Of a DNA stretch of 64,000 nt, positions 54,721 through 63,461 are shown one piece after another (position 1 is the first letter of the stretch; every line of letters starts with the position of its first letter). The notes beneath the pieces are model-generated. The model worked only from the letters and a program-made list of their open reading frames with translations. It searched no databases and was not told where the DNA came from. A program made the translations under genes and the position numbers. Origin of the DNA: Haloactinopolyspora alba (GTDB lineage: Bacteria; Actinomycetota; Actinomycetes; Jiangellales; Jiangellaceae); the NCBI RefSeq assembly GCF_003014555.1, contig NZ_PYGE01000003.1:62001-126000 (forward strand), read 5' to 3'.

Positions 54721-57700
54721 TCATGTGGACCGGACCGGCCGCCACCGTGCCCCGCTCGCCCGGTGGACTCTCGACGCGTCGTGGACCTCGAGCCGGACGA
54801 ATCCCTCGTCACCGGGGTCGAAACCGAACGTCCCCAGGACCCGCCACTCGCCGCCGTTCTCCTGCTGGTTCACCGTGAACGTGTCCTCCCCGCCAGCATG
54901 GTGGACCGTGTACACCGCAGCGGTCGTCGTCTGGTCGTCGGACGGATACCACACGGCAACCTCGTAGCGGCCGGACTCCGGGATCCACGGCTGCCAGGTC
55001 GCTGTGCTGCCCTCCTCGCCGATGCGGCTGTACCGCGACCGCTCTCCGTCGACGCCGAGGAGCCCGCTGCGTGCCCACGCTCCGGTCTCGGAGTAGCCGA
55101 CCGACGAGTTGTTCGTGACGACCAGGTCGTCGACCGGGCGCCACCGTGCCCCGCTCGCGCGGTGGACACTCGACGTGTCCTGGACCTCCAGCCGGAGGAG
55201 TCCCGCGTCGCCGGCGTCGAACCTGAACGTGCCCATGACCCGCCACTCGCCGGCGTTCTCCTGCTGATTCACCGTGAACGAGTCTTTTCCGCCAGCGTGG
55301 TGGACGGTGTACACCGCGGCGGTCGTCGTCCGGTCATGGTACGGATACCACACAGCAAGCTCGTAGAGGCCCGCCTCCGGAATCCACGGCTGCCAGGTCG
55401 CGGTGCTGCCCTTCTGGCCGGTCCGGCTGTACCGCGTCGTCTCCCCGTCGACTCCGCGAAGCCCGCTGCGCGCCCACTCCCCGGTCTCGAAGTAGCCGAC
55501 GTCCGAGTTGTTCGTGATGACCAGACCGGGCGACACGACCGACACGCTCACCTCCCGCTCGGTGTTCTCGACCCGGGCGGTCAGCTGATGGGTGGTGTAG
55601 GGCGCCGCATCGGCCGGTGCGGTCAGCGTGTAGTCGTACCGCGCCCAGCCGCGCGGTTCCAGCCGGTACTCCTGCTCGGCCGGTTCGAGCGTCCAGCCGC
55701 TCGGAACCAGGACCGTCACCGGGCCGCCGCGTTCCGCCGGTCCGCGGTTCATGGCGTACACCGCCAGCGGAATCGACGCACCGGGCTGGACCTCGGGTTC
55801 CGGCACGTCGAAAGCGACGATCTCGACCGTCTCCATGACGCGGACGTCCACCGCCGCCGCCTCGTCCACGCCGCCGTCCCAGCTCAGCGTCGCGCCGATC
55901 GAGTTCATCTCCGCGGCCGCGTCGACCGGAACGGTCACCTCGAACGTCCACAGGGCCGGGTCGCCGCCGATCGCCGTCGGCTGGTCACCGGTCGGCGTCA
56001 CCGTCCAGCCGTCGGGCACTCGAAGTGCCACCCGTGCACCTTCCAGCCGGCCGTCCGTCCCGTTGTAGGCACGGACCTCGACCACGACGGGGTCACCGCC
56101 GGCGACGTCCGGGTCGGCGAGCAGTTCGGCATGCGCGGTCTTCCCCGGAGGGCAGACACCCGTGACCGACGCGGGCAGCGAGAGCGTCACGGCCTCGGTC
56201 CTCGCGTCGCCGACGACGACCTCGTAGGTGAAGGACGCGTCCAGGTCCGGCAGAGCGACCGTCCACTCGTTCGGGTACACCTCGTTCGGCACCTCGGTCC
56301 AGGTCTCGCCGTCCAGCGTGTAGCGCAGGGTGGCCTGGTCCTCGGTGCCGGCGAAGACGTACGCGTCCGCCTTGCCGCGGTCGGGCCGCACCAGGACCAT
56401 GCCCCGGACCAAGCCCACGGGGCTCTCGTCGTCGAAGTGGAAGCTGCCCGGGCCGTGCGCGTCGTACTCGGGCTCGACGTGCAGCGGGCTGGAAAGGTTC
56501 ACGCCGCGGACGATCACCGCGGTGATGCCCCGGCCGGTCACCGGAACGGAGAGCTGCGCACCCTGAACTCTGCGCTCTTCCCGCTCGCCGTTGTCGCGGA
56601 TGACCTCGACGGAGTACGACCTCAGGGAGGCGACAGCGCTCGGCCCGGGATCGAACGTGATCCGCGCGGTCTGCTGCTCCGCACTCTCGTTGGTCAGGCT
56701 GATGTAGAGCGATCCGTTGCCGGTGCCCGCGATCCAGTTGATCTGATGGTTGTCCACGTCGACGATCCCGCGTCGCAGGCACGGCCAGACGCCGTCCTCG
56801 CCGTAGAACGTGCCCGGCGCGTGCCCGTACGTGTGGAACTTGAAGAAGACGTAGTTGTCCTCGAACACGCCCGGGTAGGCGACCGCACCGTCCGAGCGGA
56901 TCAGGTGCTCGGTGAACAGGTAGTCCAGCGTGATCCCCAGATGCGAGGGGATGTGGTGGTAATAGACCGCTCCCGCACCGGGCGGGCCCTCCAGCGGGAA
57001 TTCCGGATGCATCGGCCACGACGTGAACTGGCGCAGGTTGTAGCCGGGGTAGTTGGTGAACCGGCCGACCACGCCGTTGTGTGCGACATCGTGGATGAAC
57101 GCGTCCCCGGTACGCCACGCGAGGCGTTGCAGGAAGGCCGACCAGTGCGGAAGGTTGTATTTGCCGTTGAGCCGGTGGGTGCTCAACTGTTCGGTGGGCA
57201 GACCGCAGGTGGACACCACCCAGGCCGGGACCTCCTCGACCGGGATCTCGGTCCGCGTGTACCCGTCCCAGACACAGCGCCGACCGTGCTCCTGCCATTT
57301 GTCGGTCTGCTCGGTGAGTTCCGGATGGGTCGGTGTCGTGATCAGCGTGTCCGGCACCTCACGTACCTGCATCTCCGTGACGAAACGCTTCGCCTCCCGG
57401 TAGGCCGCTTCCATCAGTGCCTCGTCACCGGTCGCCTCGGCCACCAGAAGCAACTCGGTCCAGTCCTTGGCGTAGTCGTACACGAACTGAACACGGGCCG
57501 CGTTGGTCGTATAGGCGCGGTTGACGAACTGATCCGCATAGACGGCCGCATTGGCGTGCGCCTCGGCGAGGTACGCCGGGCTTCCGGTGAACTGCTGCGC
57601 CACGTACGGCACGGTCATCGGCGTCCGCCCGGTCTCGATGGCGGATCCGGCGGGCCGGCGCGGCCGTTCCCGCATGGTCTGGACGGCCAGCTCACGTACG

Positions 57701-59106
57701 ACCGGGTTCAGGGAGGCACCCTGCCGCAGCAGCGGAATCAGGTGGGCGGCGTCCCCCGCCGGCCCGCTGATCCCCCACGGGTAACGGTCGTGGCCGCCGA
57801 TGACCGGCGTGAACCGGTTGCCCCACGTCTCCCGCGACAGGAGGTGCTCCAGCACCGGGCGGGCCCGCCGATCGTAGATGGCATCGTCACCGGTGAGCCG
57901 GTAGGCGCTCATCAGCACCGCGGCATGCGAGATCACCACGGTCTGGTCGTTCTCGATGTCCACGAAGCCCTTCGCGCGCTCCCACCACCCACTCGGTGAC
58001 GGGACGAATCCGCCCTGCGGATCGACCTGGTCCGGCTCGCGCATCACCAGGTCGATCAGGTTGAACGCGGCCTCGGTCAACGATGTCCCGAACACGTTCT
58101 CCCGGTAGGCACGCAGGCCGTACTCCTGCCGGGCCAGCCCGGTGTACGCCGTGTACAGGTCCGCCGGCTCGGCGCAGACACCGAAGCTCATCGTCCGGGA
58201 ACCGCCGGCCTCGAGGGGCGACTGCTCACCGATCTGCGGAGCGAACACCACCGCTTGAACGTTCTCGGGGTCGACGTCACCGTTGCGCAGACTCATGCCG
58301 TACGGCTGGTTGTCGAAGCCGATCCTGGCGAGATGAACGAAGTCCTCGCTCTCGGGCGGGAGATAGACGCCGGTCGTCCAGACCTGCTCACCGACGGTTT
58401 GCTGCACCAATGACATCGGGGCGAACAGTTCGCTCGCGTTCAGTGAGTCGGCCCCGTCGACGACGCGTGCGTGTTGGAGCGCCCCGCACAGCACCTCCTC
58501 GACGTTCGCGAACCGGGCGATGTCCATGGCCTGGTATCCGACGATGTGATGTCCGTCGGCGCCGGCGGTGACCGTCCACTGCACCTCTGGGTTTTCGCCG
58601 GCGACGTTCCACCTGACGGCGATGTCGAAGCCGAGATCCGCGCTCGTGGTGAGACGCACGGTCGTGTCGTCCACCTGCTCGATCTCGTCCAGCGCCAGCC
58701 AGTGCGGCGTCATCGACGCGTAGTAGTTGACCTTCGACCCGTCCGCGCCGGCCAGCACCACCCACTGCTCGTCGAACCGCGCGTCCGGGCTGGTGGCGGA
58801 GATCCACCCGCCGTCCGCCCGCACCTCGATGTCGCGGACGTACGTCCGCCCTCCGTCCCAGGTGGCGAGCCGGAACGACACCCGGTGCCGCGGTCCGGTG
58901 ACGACCGCCGCCGGATCCTCCGCGATCGTCAGCCCTGGCTTCTCGATCTTCCGCAGTGGGGCGGGCAATCCCTCGCTCGCCGGCGTGTTCCGTAACGCGG
59001 CCATGGCCGGGTGCAGCGGTCCGATCATGTGCTGGACCGCGGCCGCACCGACCCCTGCGCCGGCAAGAGTGAGGATGGATCTGCGCGAGATCTGCCGCTC
59101 CGTCAT
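54721..59106 (-). CDS. giant Tat-exported (alpha/alpha)-toroid-like protein with two golvesin-type C-terminal repeats
   Basis: A 1461-residue exported protein. The Tat signal ISRRSILTLAGAGVGAAAVQ is followed by a beta-rich region (HRVSFRLATWDGGRTYVRD). A helical middle resembles six-hairpin glycosidase or lyase toroids (AVLMSAYRLTGDDAIYDRRA, PVLEHLLSRETWGNRF, NNYPGYN-like FTNYPGYNLRQFTSWPMHPE). Ig/NEW3-like domains follow, then two near-identical 135-residue golvesin-C-like domains (ITNNSDVGYFETGEWARSG, ATWQPWIPEAGLYELAVWYP, TVHHAGGKDSFTVNQQ) at the end. ATG 59106 is chosen because the signal starts there. Probably a polysaccharide-degrading enzyme; the family is not assigned. Confidence 0.75.
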   Translation of the reverse strand: MTERQISRRSILTLAGAGVGAAAVQHMIGPLHPAMAALRNTPASEGLPAPLRKIEKPGLTIAEDPAAVVTGPRHRVSFRLATWDGGRTYVRDIEVRADGGWISATSPDARFDEQWVVLAGADGSKVNYYASMTPHWLALDEIEQVDDTTVRLTTSADLGFDIAVRWNVAGENPEVQWTVTAGADGHHIVGYQAMDIARFANVEEVLCGALQHARVVDGADSLNASELFAPMSLVQQTVGEQVWTTGVYLPPESEDFVHLARIGFDNQPYGMSLRNGDVDPENVQAVVFAPQIGEQSPLEAGGSRTMSFGVCAEPADLYTAYTGLARQEYGLRAYRENVFGTSLTEAAFNLIDLVMREPDQVDPQGGFVPSPSGWWERAKGFVDIENDQTVVISHAAVLMSAYRLTGDDAIYDRRARPVLEHLLSRETWGNRFTPVIGGHDRYPWGISGPAGDAAHLIPLLRQGASLNPVVRELAVQTMRERPRRPAGSAIETGRTPMTVPYVAQQFTGSPAYLAEAHANAAVYADQFVNRAYTTNAARVQFVYDYAKDWTELLLVAEATGDEALMEAAYREAKRFVTEMQVREVPDTLITTPTHPELTEQTDKWQEHGRRCVWDGYTRTEIPVEEVPAWVVSTCGLPTEQLSTHRLNGKYNLPHWSAFLQRLAWRTGDAFIHDVAHNGVVGRFTNYPGYNLRQFTSWPMHPEFPLEGPPGAGAVYYHHIPSHLGITLDYLFTEHLIRSDGAVAYPGVFEDNYVFFKFHTYGHAPGTFYGEDGVWPCLRRGIVDVDNHQINWIAGTGNGSLYISLTNESAEQQTARITFDPGPSAVASLRSYSVEVIRDNGEREERRVQGAQLSVPVTGRGITAVIVRGVNLSSPLHVEPEYDAHGPGSFHFDDESPVGLVRGMVLVRPDRGKADAYVFAGTEDQATLRYTLDGETWTEVPNEVYPNEWTVALPDLDASFTYEVVVGDARTEAVTLSLPASVTGVCPPGKTAHAELLADPDVAGGDPVVVEVRAYNGTDGRLEGARVALRVPDGWTVTPTGDQPTAIGGDPALWTFEVTVPVDAAAEMNSIGATLSWDGGVDEAAAVDVRVMETVEIVAFDVPEPEVQPGASIPLAVYAMNRGPAERGGPVTVLVPSGWTLEPAEQEYRLEPRGWARYDYTLTAPADAAPYTTHQLTARVENTEREVSVSVVSPGLVITNNSDVGYFETGEWARSGLRGVDGETTRYSRTGQKGSTATWQPWIPEAGLYELAVWYPYHDRTTTAAVYTVHHAGGKDSFTVNQQENAGEWRVMGTFRFDAGDAGLLRLEVQDTSSVHRASGARWRPVDDLVVTNNSSVGYSETGAWARSGLLGVDGERSRYSRIGEEGSTATWQPWIPESGRYEVAVWYPSDDQTTTAAVYTVHHAGGEDTFTVNQQENGGEWRVLGTFGFDPGDEGFVRLEVHDASRVHRASGARWRPVRST
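54727..55530. repeat. tandem duplication of about 400 bp in the 1461-residue gene
   Basis: The last two 135-codon blocks (about 54727-55130 and 55131-55530) are near-identical at protein level and clearly alike at DNA level, including the GCCACCGTGCCCCGCTCG stretch in both. It is a recent intragenic domain duplication. Confidence 0.85.
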
Positions 59107-59134
59107 TGTGCCTCCATCGCCAGGAACATGGACC

Positions 59135-59217
59135 GATTCAATCGAATCCCGGAGTTCTCTTTCGTGTCGGAAATTACGCACACATTGGAAACGTCGAGCA
59201 TGTACCGGACCGGTTAC
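59135..59217. promoter_or_regulatory. palindromes upstream of the 1461-residue protein gene
   Basis: GATTC-AATC-GAATC at 59135-59148 and GTACCGGACCGGTTAC at 59202-59217 lie in the 278-base gap before the gene. They are candidate repressor sites; the first resembles the TTCAA-type palindrome before GH2. Confidence 0.4.
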
Positions 59218-59384
59218 GCACATCTCGGACACACAACCGCGTTGTGGCCCAGTGCGCCGGCGTCAGTGTCCATGACACGTGCGTGCCGCCGACATCCGCA
59301 CACACGGTCGGCCGGCACCGCACGCTGCCGCCGGTGACAACGGCGGCCAAGGCCGCCGATCTCCACCGGCGACCCAACGAAATC

Positions 59385-60704
59385 TCAGGACTGCTCGATG
59401 AGCGCCTCGAGTTCGCCCGCCGCGTCGGCCGCGCCCGTCGCCGCGTCCTTGTTCCCGAGCATTACCGCCTCGACCATCTCGCCCATGATCTCTTTCATCC
59501 GCGCCGACTCCGCGTAGAATGCGAACAACGGCCGGGCATGGGCCGCGATTTCCTCGGCCCACGTCGAAGCCCATTCATCTGACGTGAACCGCTCGTCCTG
59601 ACGCGCTTCCTTCAGGACTGGCGCGCGTCCGGTCCCTTCGAACACTGTGATCACGGCCTCCAGGTCCGTAGACAGCCAGGACGCGAAATCAGTCGACGCC
59701 TGTTCGACGTCGTCATCGCCTTTCAACACGGCGTAGCCGCCGCCGCCCCACGTGATCGATTGTGGCGGTACATCGACACCAGGCACGCCTGGTCTCGGCA
59801 CGGGAACCATGTTGTCCAGCAACTTGCTGTCACTTGTCTCTTGCTCGATAATGCTGGGCGCGATGTCGGCGTCGTCATAGAACGCGGTCCTGCCCTGGGC
59901 AAACAACGCACGGGCGTCGAAACGGTTCATATTCGGTGCAATCAGGCCACGATCGAGCAAGGATTTGTACCACTCCAAGGCCGCCACGCTGGCATCGTCA
60001 CCCAGACTCACCATTCCACTGTCGTCGATGACGTCACTGCCGAAAGCACGCATCCAGAAAGCGATGTCGCTTCCCTGCTCGATGCCCGTCATGGCCGCAT
60101 ATGGAATGAGGTCCGAGTCAAGGGTCTTGATCGCCTCCAGCGCGGATTCGAATTCGTCGACGTCTGTCGGCAGTCCGTCGACGCCGGCTTTGTCCAACAG
60201 GAGGCCGTTCCCCACCAGGCCGATGGCGCCGGCCGTCGTCGGGAGGGCCAATGTCATATCGTTGTAGGTCACGGTTTGAACTGAACCGTCCGTGAAAAGT
60301 GACTTGTCCATAACCGGTGCCAGGTCGACAAGAGCGTCCATCTCGGCCAACGGCGGGATCCAGCCTTGTGGAAGCGAGACCACCCCCGAGAGGTTGCCGG
60401 ACCGCGCCTGCAGAATGTACTGGTTGAGCGCTTCGGCGAACGGGATGCCGTTACCGTCGATCTTGACACCGGTCTCGTCCTGATACCTCTTCATCAATTT
60501 CTCGTAGACGGCAGCGTCGGCCCCCTCGGCCAACCCGTGGCTGTTCAAGGTGACCTCTTCGACGCTGCCGGACCCGCTCGTCCCGCCGCCTCCGTTACCG
60601 CACGCCACCAAGGCCCCTGCGGGTGACAGAACGACCATGCCCACTCCAGTGCGGGCCAGAAATGCACGTCGGCTCATACCCGAGCGCAAGTTCGAGGGAC
60701 TCAT
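59385..60704 (-). CDS. extracellular sugar-binding lipoprotein (ABC importer 2)
   Basis: A 439-residue solute-binding lipoprotein. The N-terminus MSRRAFLARTGVGMVVLS with ...GALVACGNG combines a twin-arginine motif and a lipobox. The mature part has VYEKLMKRYQDETGVKID, YILQARSGNLSGVVSLPQGW, and GDDASVAALEWYKSLLDRGL, typical of oligosaccharide binders. ATG 60704 has AAGGAGGAG upstream; the open frame to 61106 is not coding. It is third in the IclR-permease-permease-SBP operon. Base composition looks less GC-rich than flanking genes, a possible sign of transfer. Confidence 0.92.
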   Translation of the reverse strand: MSPSNLRSGMSRRAFLARTGVGMVVLSPAGALVACGNGGGGTSGSGSVEEVTLNSHGLAEGADAAVYEKLMKRYQDETGVKIDGNGIPFAEALNQYILQARSGNLSGVVSLPQGWIPPLAEMDALVDLAPVMDKSLFTDGSVQTVTYNDMTLALPTTAGAIGLVGNGLLLDKAGVDGLPTDVDEFESALEAIKTLDSDLIPYAAMTGIEQGSDIAFWMRAFGSDVIDDSGMVSLGDDASVAALEWYKSLLDRGLIAPNMNRFDARALFAQGRTAFYDDADIAPSIIEQETSDSKLLDNMVPVPRPGVPGVDVPPQSITWGGGGYAVLKGDDDVEQASTDFASWLSTDLEAVITVFEGTGRAPVLKEARQDERFTSDEWASTWAEEIAAHARPLFAFYAESARMKEIMGEMVEAVMLGNKDAATGAADAAGELEALIEQS

Positions 60705-60730
60705 CTCTCCTCCTTGAGATTCGTGTTCAC

Positions 60731-61618
60731 TCAACCTTTGACCGACCCGACGGTCAGGCCTTCGACGAAGTATTTCTGCAAGGCCATGAATGCGATCACC
60801 ACCGGTATGGTCGTGATGAGTGATGACGCCATGAGCTCTGGCCAGTCCGCCTGGAACTCTCCGAGGTACTCGACGACGAGCCCCGGCGGCAAGGTACGTC
60901 TGTCCTCGCCGACCAGGGTGAGGGCGAAGATGAAGTCGTTCCACCCTCGGATGAAGGCGAACAGCCCTGCGGCCACCATTCCGGGAATGGCTATGGGGAG
61001 AAGCACCTTGGTCGTAATCACGCGCTCGGGCGCGCCGTCGATCCGCGCCGCCTCGATCACCTCCGTGGGGATGGTGTCGAAATACCCCTTCATGACAAAA
61101 GTGCACAACGGCAGCGTGAACGTCATGAATGACAACACGAGCGCTACGTACGTATCAAGCAGGCCGAACCTGTCGAACATCAGGTACAACGCGATCAGGA
61201 GCAACGCGGTGGGGAACATCTGCGACGACCAGATCATGTACATCACAGATTTCCGACCACGGTACTCGAACTTCGACAGCGAGTACGCCGCGTATGACGA
61301 CACGATGACCGCACCAACTGCCGTCACCCCGGAAACCAGGATGCTGTTCACCATGTATTTGAGCAGAGCGGGCGTCTCAAAAAATGTGCCGTAGTGCTCG
61401 AACGTGATTGACGTCGGAATAAAACTCGGCGGAAACTCGAACACCTGCTCACGCGGCGTGATCGATGTCGCGAGCATCCAGTACACGGGGAACAGCGCAA
61501 TGAACACTACTACTGCCAGCGTCGCCCAAAGAGCGACCCGTCGCATTGGCCTGCGGCGCGGCCGTCTCGGGGCGGAGGGGGCCGTTGTCTCCGGGTGCAC
61601 GTCAACGCTCGTGCTCAT
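60731..61618 (-). CDS. carbohydrate ABC transporter permease (MalG type)
   Basis: A 295-residue permease. ALWATLAVVVFIALFPVYWM is the first helix; VIVSSYAAYSLSKFEYRGRK and IEAARIDGAPERVITTKVLL (EAA loop) are typical of MalG/UgpE subunits, and FAFIRGWNDFIFALTLVGED ends the core. A basic proline/arginine-rich N-terminus precedes it. Start ATG 61618 overlaps the upstream permease stop by four bases. The binding-protein gene follows after 26 bases. No ATPase gene accompanies the operon. Confidence 0.93.
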   Translation of the reverse strand: MSTSVDVHPETTAPSAPRRPRRRPMRRVALWATLAVVVFIALFPVYWMLATSITPREQVFEFPPSFIPTSITFEHYGTFFETPALLKYMVNSILVSGVTAVGAVIVSSYAAYSLSKFEYRGRKSVMYMIWSSQMFPTALLLIALYLMFDRFGLLDTYVALVLSFMTFTLPLCTFVMKGYFDTIPTEVIEAARIDGAPERVITTKVLLPIAIPGMVAAGLFAFIRGWNDFIFALTLVGEDRRTLPPGLVVEYLGEFQADWPELMASSLITTIPVVIAFMALQKYFVEGLTVGSVKG

Positions 61619-62565
61619 CCGACCCTCCGATCGCCGTACTTGGTAAAGAGCCAGACAGGAATCGACAGAACGGCCATCCAGAGAATGCCGACCGCACCGG
61701 CCCGGCCGAGGTCGAAGCTTTGGAACGCGGTTTCGTAGAGTTCCACGGAAAACGTCGTGGTCGCGCCGGCCGGCCCTCCGCGTGTGAGAACCCAGATCAT
61801 CTCGAAGTGCTGGAAGTTCCAGAGCAGCTCGAGAAGCAAGACCGTGAAGATGATACCGCGCAACGACGGCAATGTGACATGCCAGAACCGCCGCAGAGTG
61901 CCGCCGCCGTCAGCAGACACCGCTTCGAGCAGATCTCGCGGAACCGCCTGAAGCCCGGCCAGCATCATCACCATCACCCATGGAAAGGTCTGCCACGACT
62001 TGGCGACAATGACCAGCAGCATCGACTGCCAGGGCGAAGTGAAGACGTTGAGGTTCTCCTCGATCAACCCCAGCTCGCGCAACGCCCCATTCAGGACACC
62101 GTTGTTCGGGTTGAAGATCCAAAGCCAGAGAAAAGATACGACGACGCCAGGAAGGATCCAAGGGAAGAGCAAGATTCCGCGTAGGGCGCCCTGCCCTCTA
62201 ATGCCCTGGTTGAGCAGTAACGCCAGACCGAACGCCACAAGGAAGGGCAGGACTGTCGCACCGGAAGCGAACACCAGTGTTCTCGAAAGAAGGCCGACGA
62301 AGTCCTCCGACAGCACGTCCTGCACATTCTGCAGGCCCACGAACTCCGACCCGGGGCGCACCAGGGAGCGGTCGAACAGGCCCACCCACAAAGACGCGAC
62401 CAGTGGATAAAGCAGCACCACCGCATACAGCAGGAGCGCAGGCGCTACGAGGGCGAGCGCAACCTGCGTCTGCGACAGACCGCGACGGCCGACTGCGTCC
62501 GGTGGCGATCGACGGCTGTTCGCTGACGCGGAGCCCGCGGAGCGCTCCTTGAGCTTCATTGTCAT
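61615..62565 (-). CDS. carbohydrate ABC transporter permease (MalF/UgpA type)
   Basis: A 316-residue permease. VALALVAPALLLYAVVLLYP is the first helix, FVGLQNVQDVLSEDFVGLLS follows, and the EAA loop reads DLLEAVSADGGGTLRRFWHV. WVLTRGGPAGATTTFSVELY is the C-terminal signature. ATG 62565 overlaps the IclR stop by four bases; ATG 62559 is a close alternative. It forms the channel with the MalG-type partner. The likely cargo is an oligosaccharide released by the exported enzymes of the locus. Confidence 0.93.
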   Translation of the reverse strand: MTMKLKERSAGSASANSRRSPPDAVGRRGLSQTQVALALVAPALLLYAVVLLYPLVASLWVGLFDRSLVRPGSEFVGLQNVQDVLSEDFVGLLSRTLVFASGATVLPFLVAFGLALLLNQGIRGQGALRGILLFPWILPGVVVSFLWLWIFNPNNGVLNGALRELGLIEENLNVFTSPWQSMLLVIVAKSWQTFPWVMVMMLAGLQAVPRDLLEAVSADGGGTLRRFWHVTLPSLRGIIFTVLLLELLWNFQHFEMIWVLTRGGPAGATTTFSVELYETAFQSFDLGRAGAVGILWMAVLSIPVWLFTKYGDRRVG

Positions 62566-63371
62566 GCCTGCCCTTCACCGCCGACGCCAACTACGTGATG
62601 GGCGAGACTGACGTCGTATCCGAGAGCGATGCTGACCTCGTCGGCAGCTTCGATGGCTCGTCGACCGAGTTCGGTTTCCCTGTTGGGCAGGTCCACGGCC
62701 GAAAGTGGGCCCGACACCGACAGTGCTGCCACTACGGCCCCCGTATGGTCGAAGATCGGTGCAGCCACACACGCTCGGCCGAGTGCCAACTCCTCCACTT
62801 CGGTGGCATATCCCCGGCGACGCACCTCGGCGACGATCTCGTCGAGCTCGCCGTGGTCGCAGAACGTGTGTGACGTGAACGGCTTCGGTTCTGGCAGCAA
62901 CGCTCGACGTTCTTCGCCATCGAGCGCGCTCAGCAAGCACTTGCCCAGGCCAGTGGCATGCAACGGGTTTCGTCGACCCATCAGGACGTACGACTTCGGC
63001 GCCTTCGCACCTTCGAAGTTGCACAAGTAGAACAACGCGTCGTCACTTCGCACCGCCACGTTGACACCGAGCCCGAGTGATGCTGCCAGGTTCTGAGCAA
63101 CCTGGCGGGCCGCGCGATGGACGGGATTCTGGTTGACGGCAACCCCCGCCAACGTGATCAGCGCCGGTCCCAGCCGGTAAAGGTTGCTCACAGGATCGCG
63201 CTCGACGTATTCGATCGACTCCAACGTCGCCAGCAGCCGTGAAGTGGTCGACTGCCCCAAGCCGACGCTGTTGGCCACGTCCGACACTCGCTGCGGCTTG
63301 CCGTCGAGGAATGCTCCCAGCACGGCGGCGGCCCGTTCGACGCTCTGGTTGGTGCCCTGTTCCACCGACAC
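62562..63371 (-). CDS. IclR-family regulator of the glycan locus
   Basis: A 269-residue IclR regulator. HTH residues 10-70: NQSVERAAAVLGAFLDGKPQ, VSDVANSVGLGQSTTSRLLA; effector domain: LGVNVAVRSDDALFYLCNFE, LHATGLGKCLLSALDGEE and ACVAAPIFDHTGAVVAALSV. GTG 63371 is chosen because AAGGAGAT lies seven bases before it. It is first in the importer operon and divergent from an enolase-superfamily gene, with a 17-bp palindrome between them, so it probably controls both directions. Confidence 0.92.
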   Translation of the reverse strand: MSVEQGTNQSVERAAAVLGAFLDGKPQRVSDVANSVGLGQSTTSRLLATLESIEYVERDPVSNLYRLGPALITLAGVAVNQNPVHRAARQVAQNLAASLGLGVNVAVRSDDALFYLCNFEGAKAPKSYVLMGRRNPLHATGLGKCLLSALDGEERRALLPEPKPFTSHTFCDHGELDEIVAEVRRRGYATEVEELALGRACVAAPIFDHTGAVVAALSVSGPLSAVDLPNRETELGRRAIEAADEVSIALGYDVSLAHHVVGVGGEGQA

Positions 63372-63409
63372 GGGCGATCTCCTTGAACTCTGGATCTCGT
63401 TTGCAGTAT

Positions 63410-63426
63410 GTGGGAGACTCTCGCAC
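63410..63426. promoter_or_regulatory. candidate IclR operator
   Basis: GTGGGAGA-C-TCTCGCAC is a 17-bp palindrome with a single mismatched pair, midway between the IclR GTG and the divergent ATG. Position fits a shared operator. Confidence 0.6.
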
Positions 63427-63461
63427 AAAGCGCGTGCTGTCAATCATCATGAGGATGCGAG

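Noticed and set aside
54691-57999. 1102-residue plus-strand frame opposite the 1461-residue protein gene
   Set aside because: Antisense shadow with low-complexity VDRVHRGGR-type repeats mirroring the duplicated domains.
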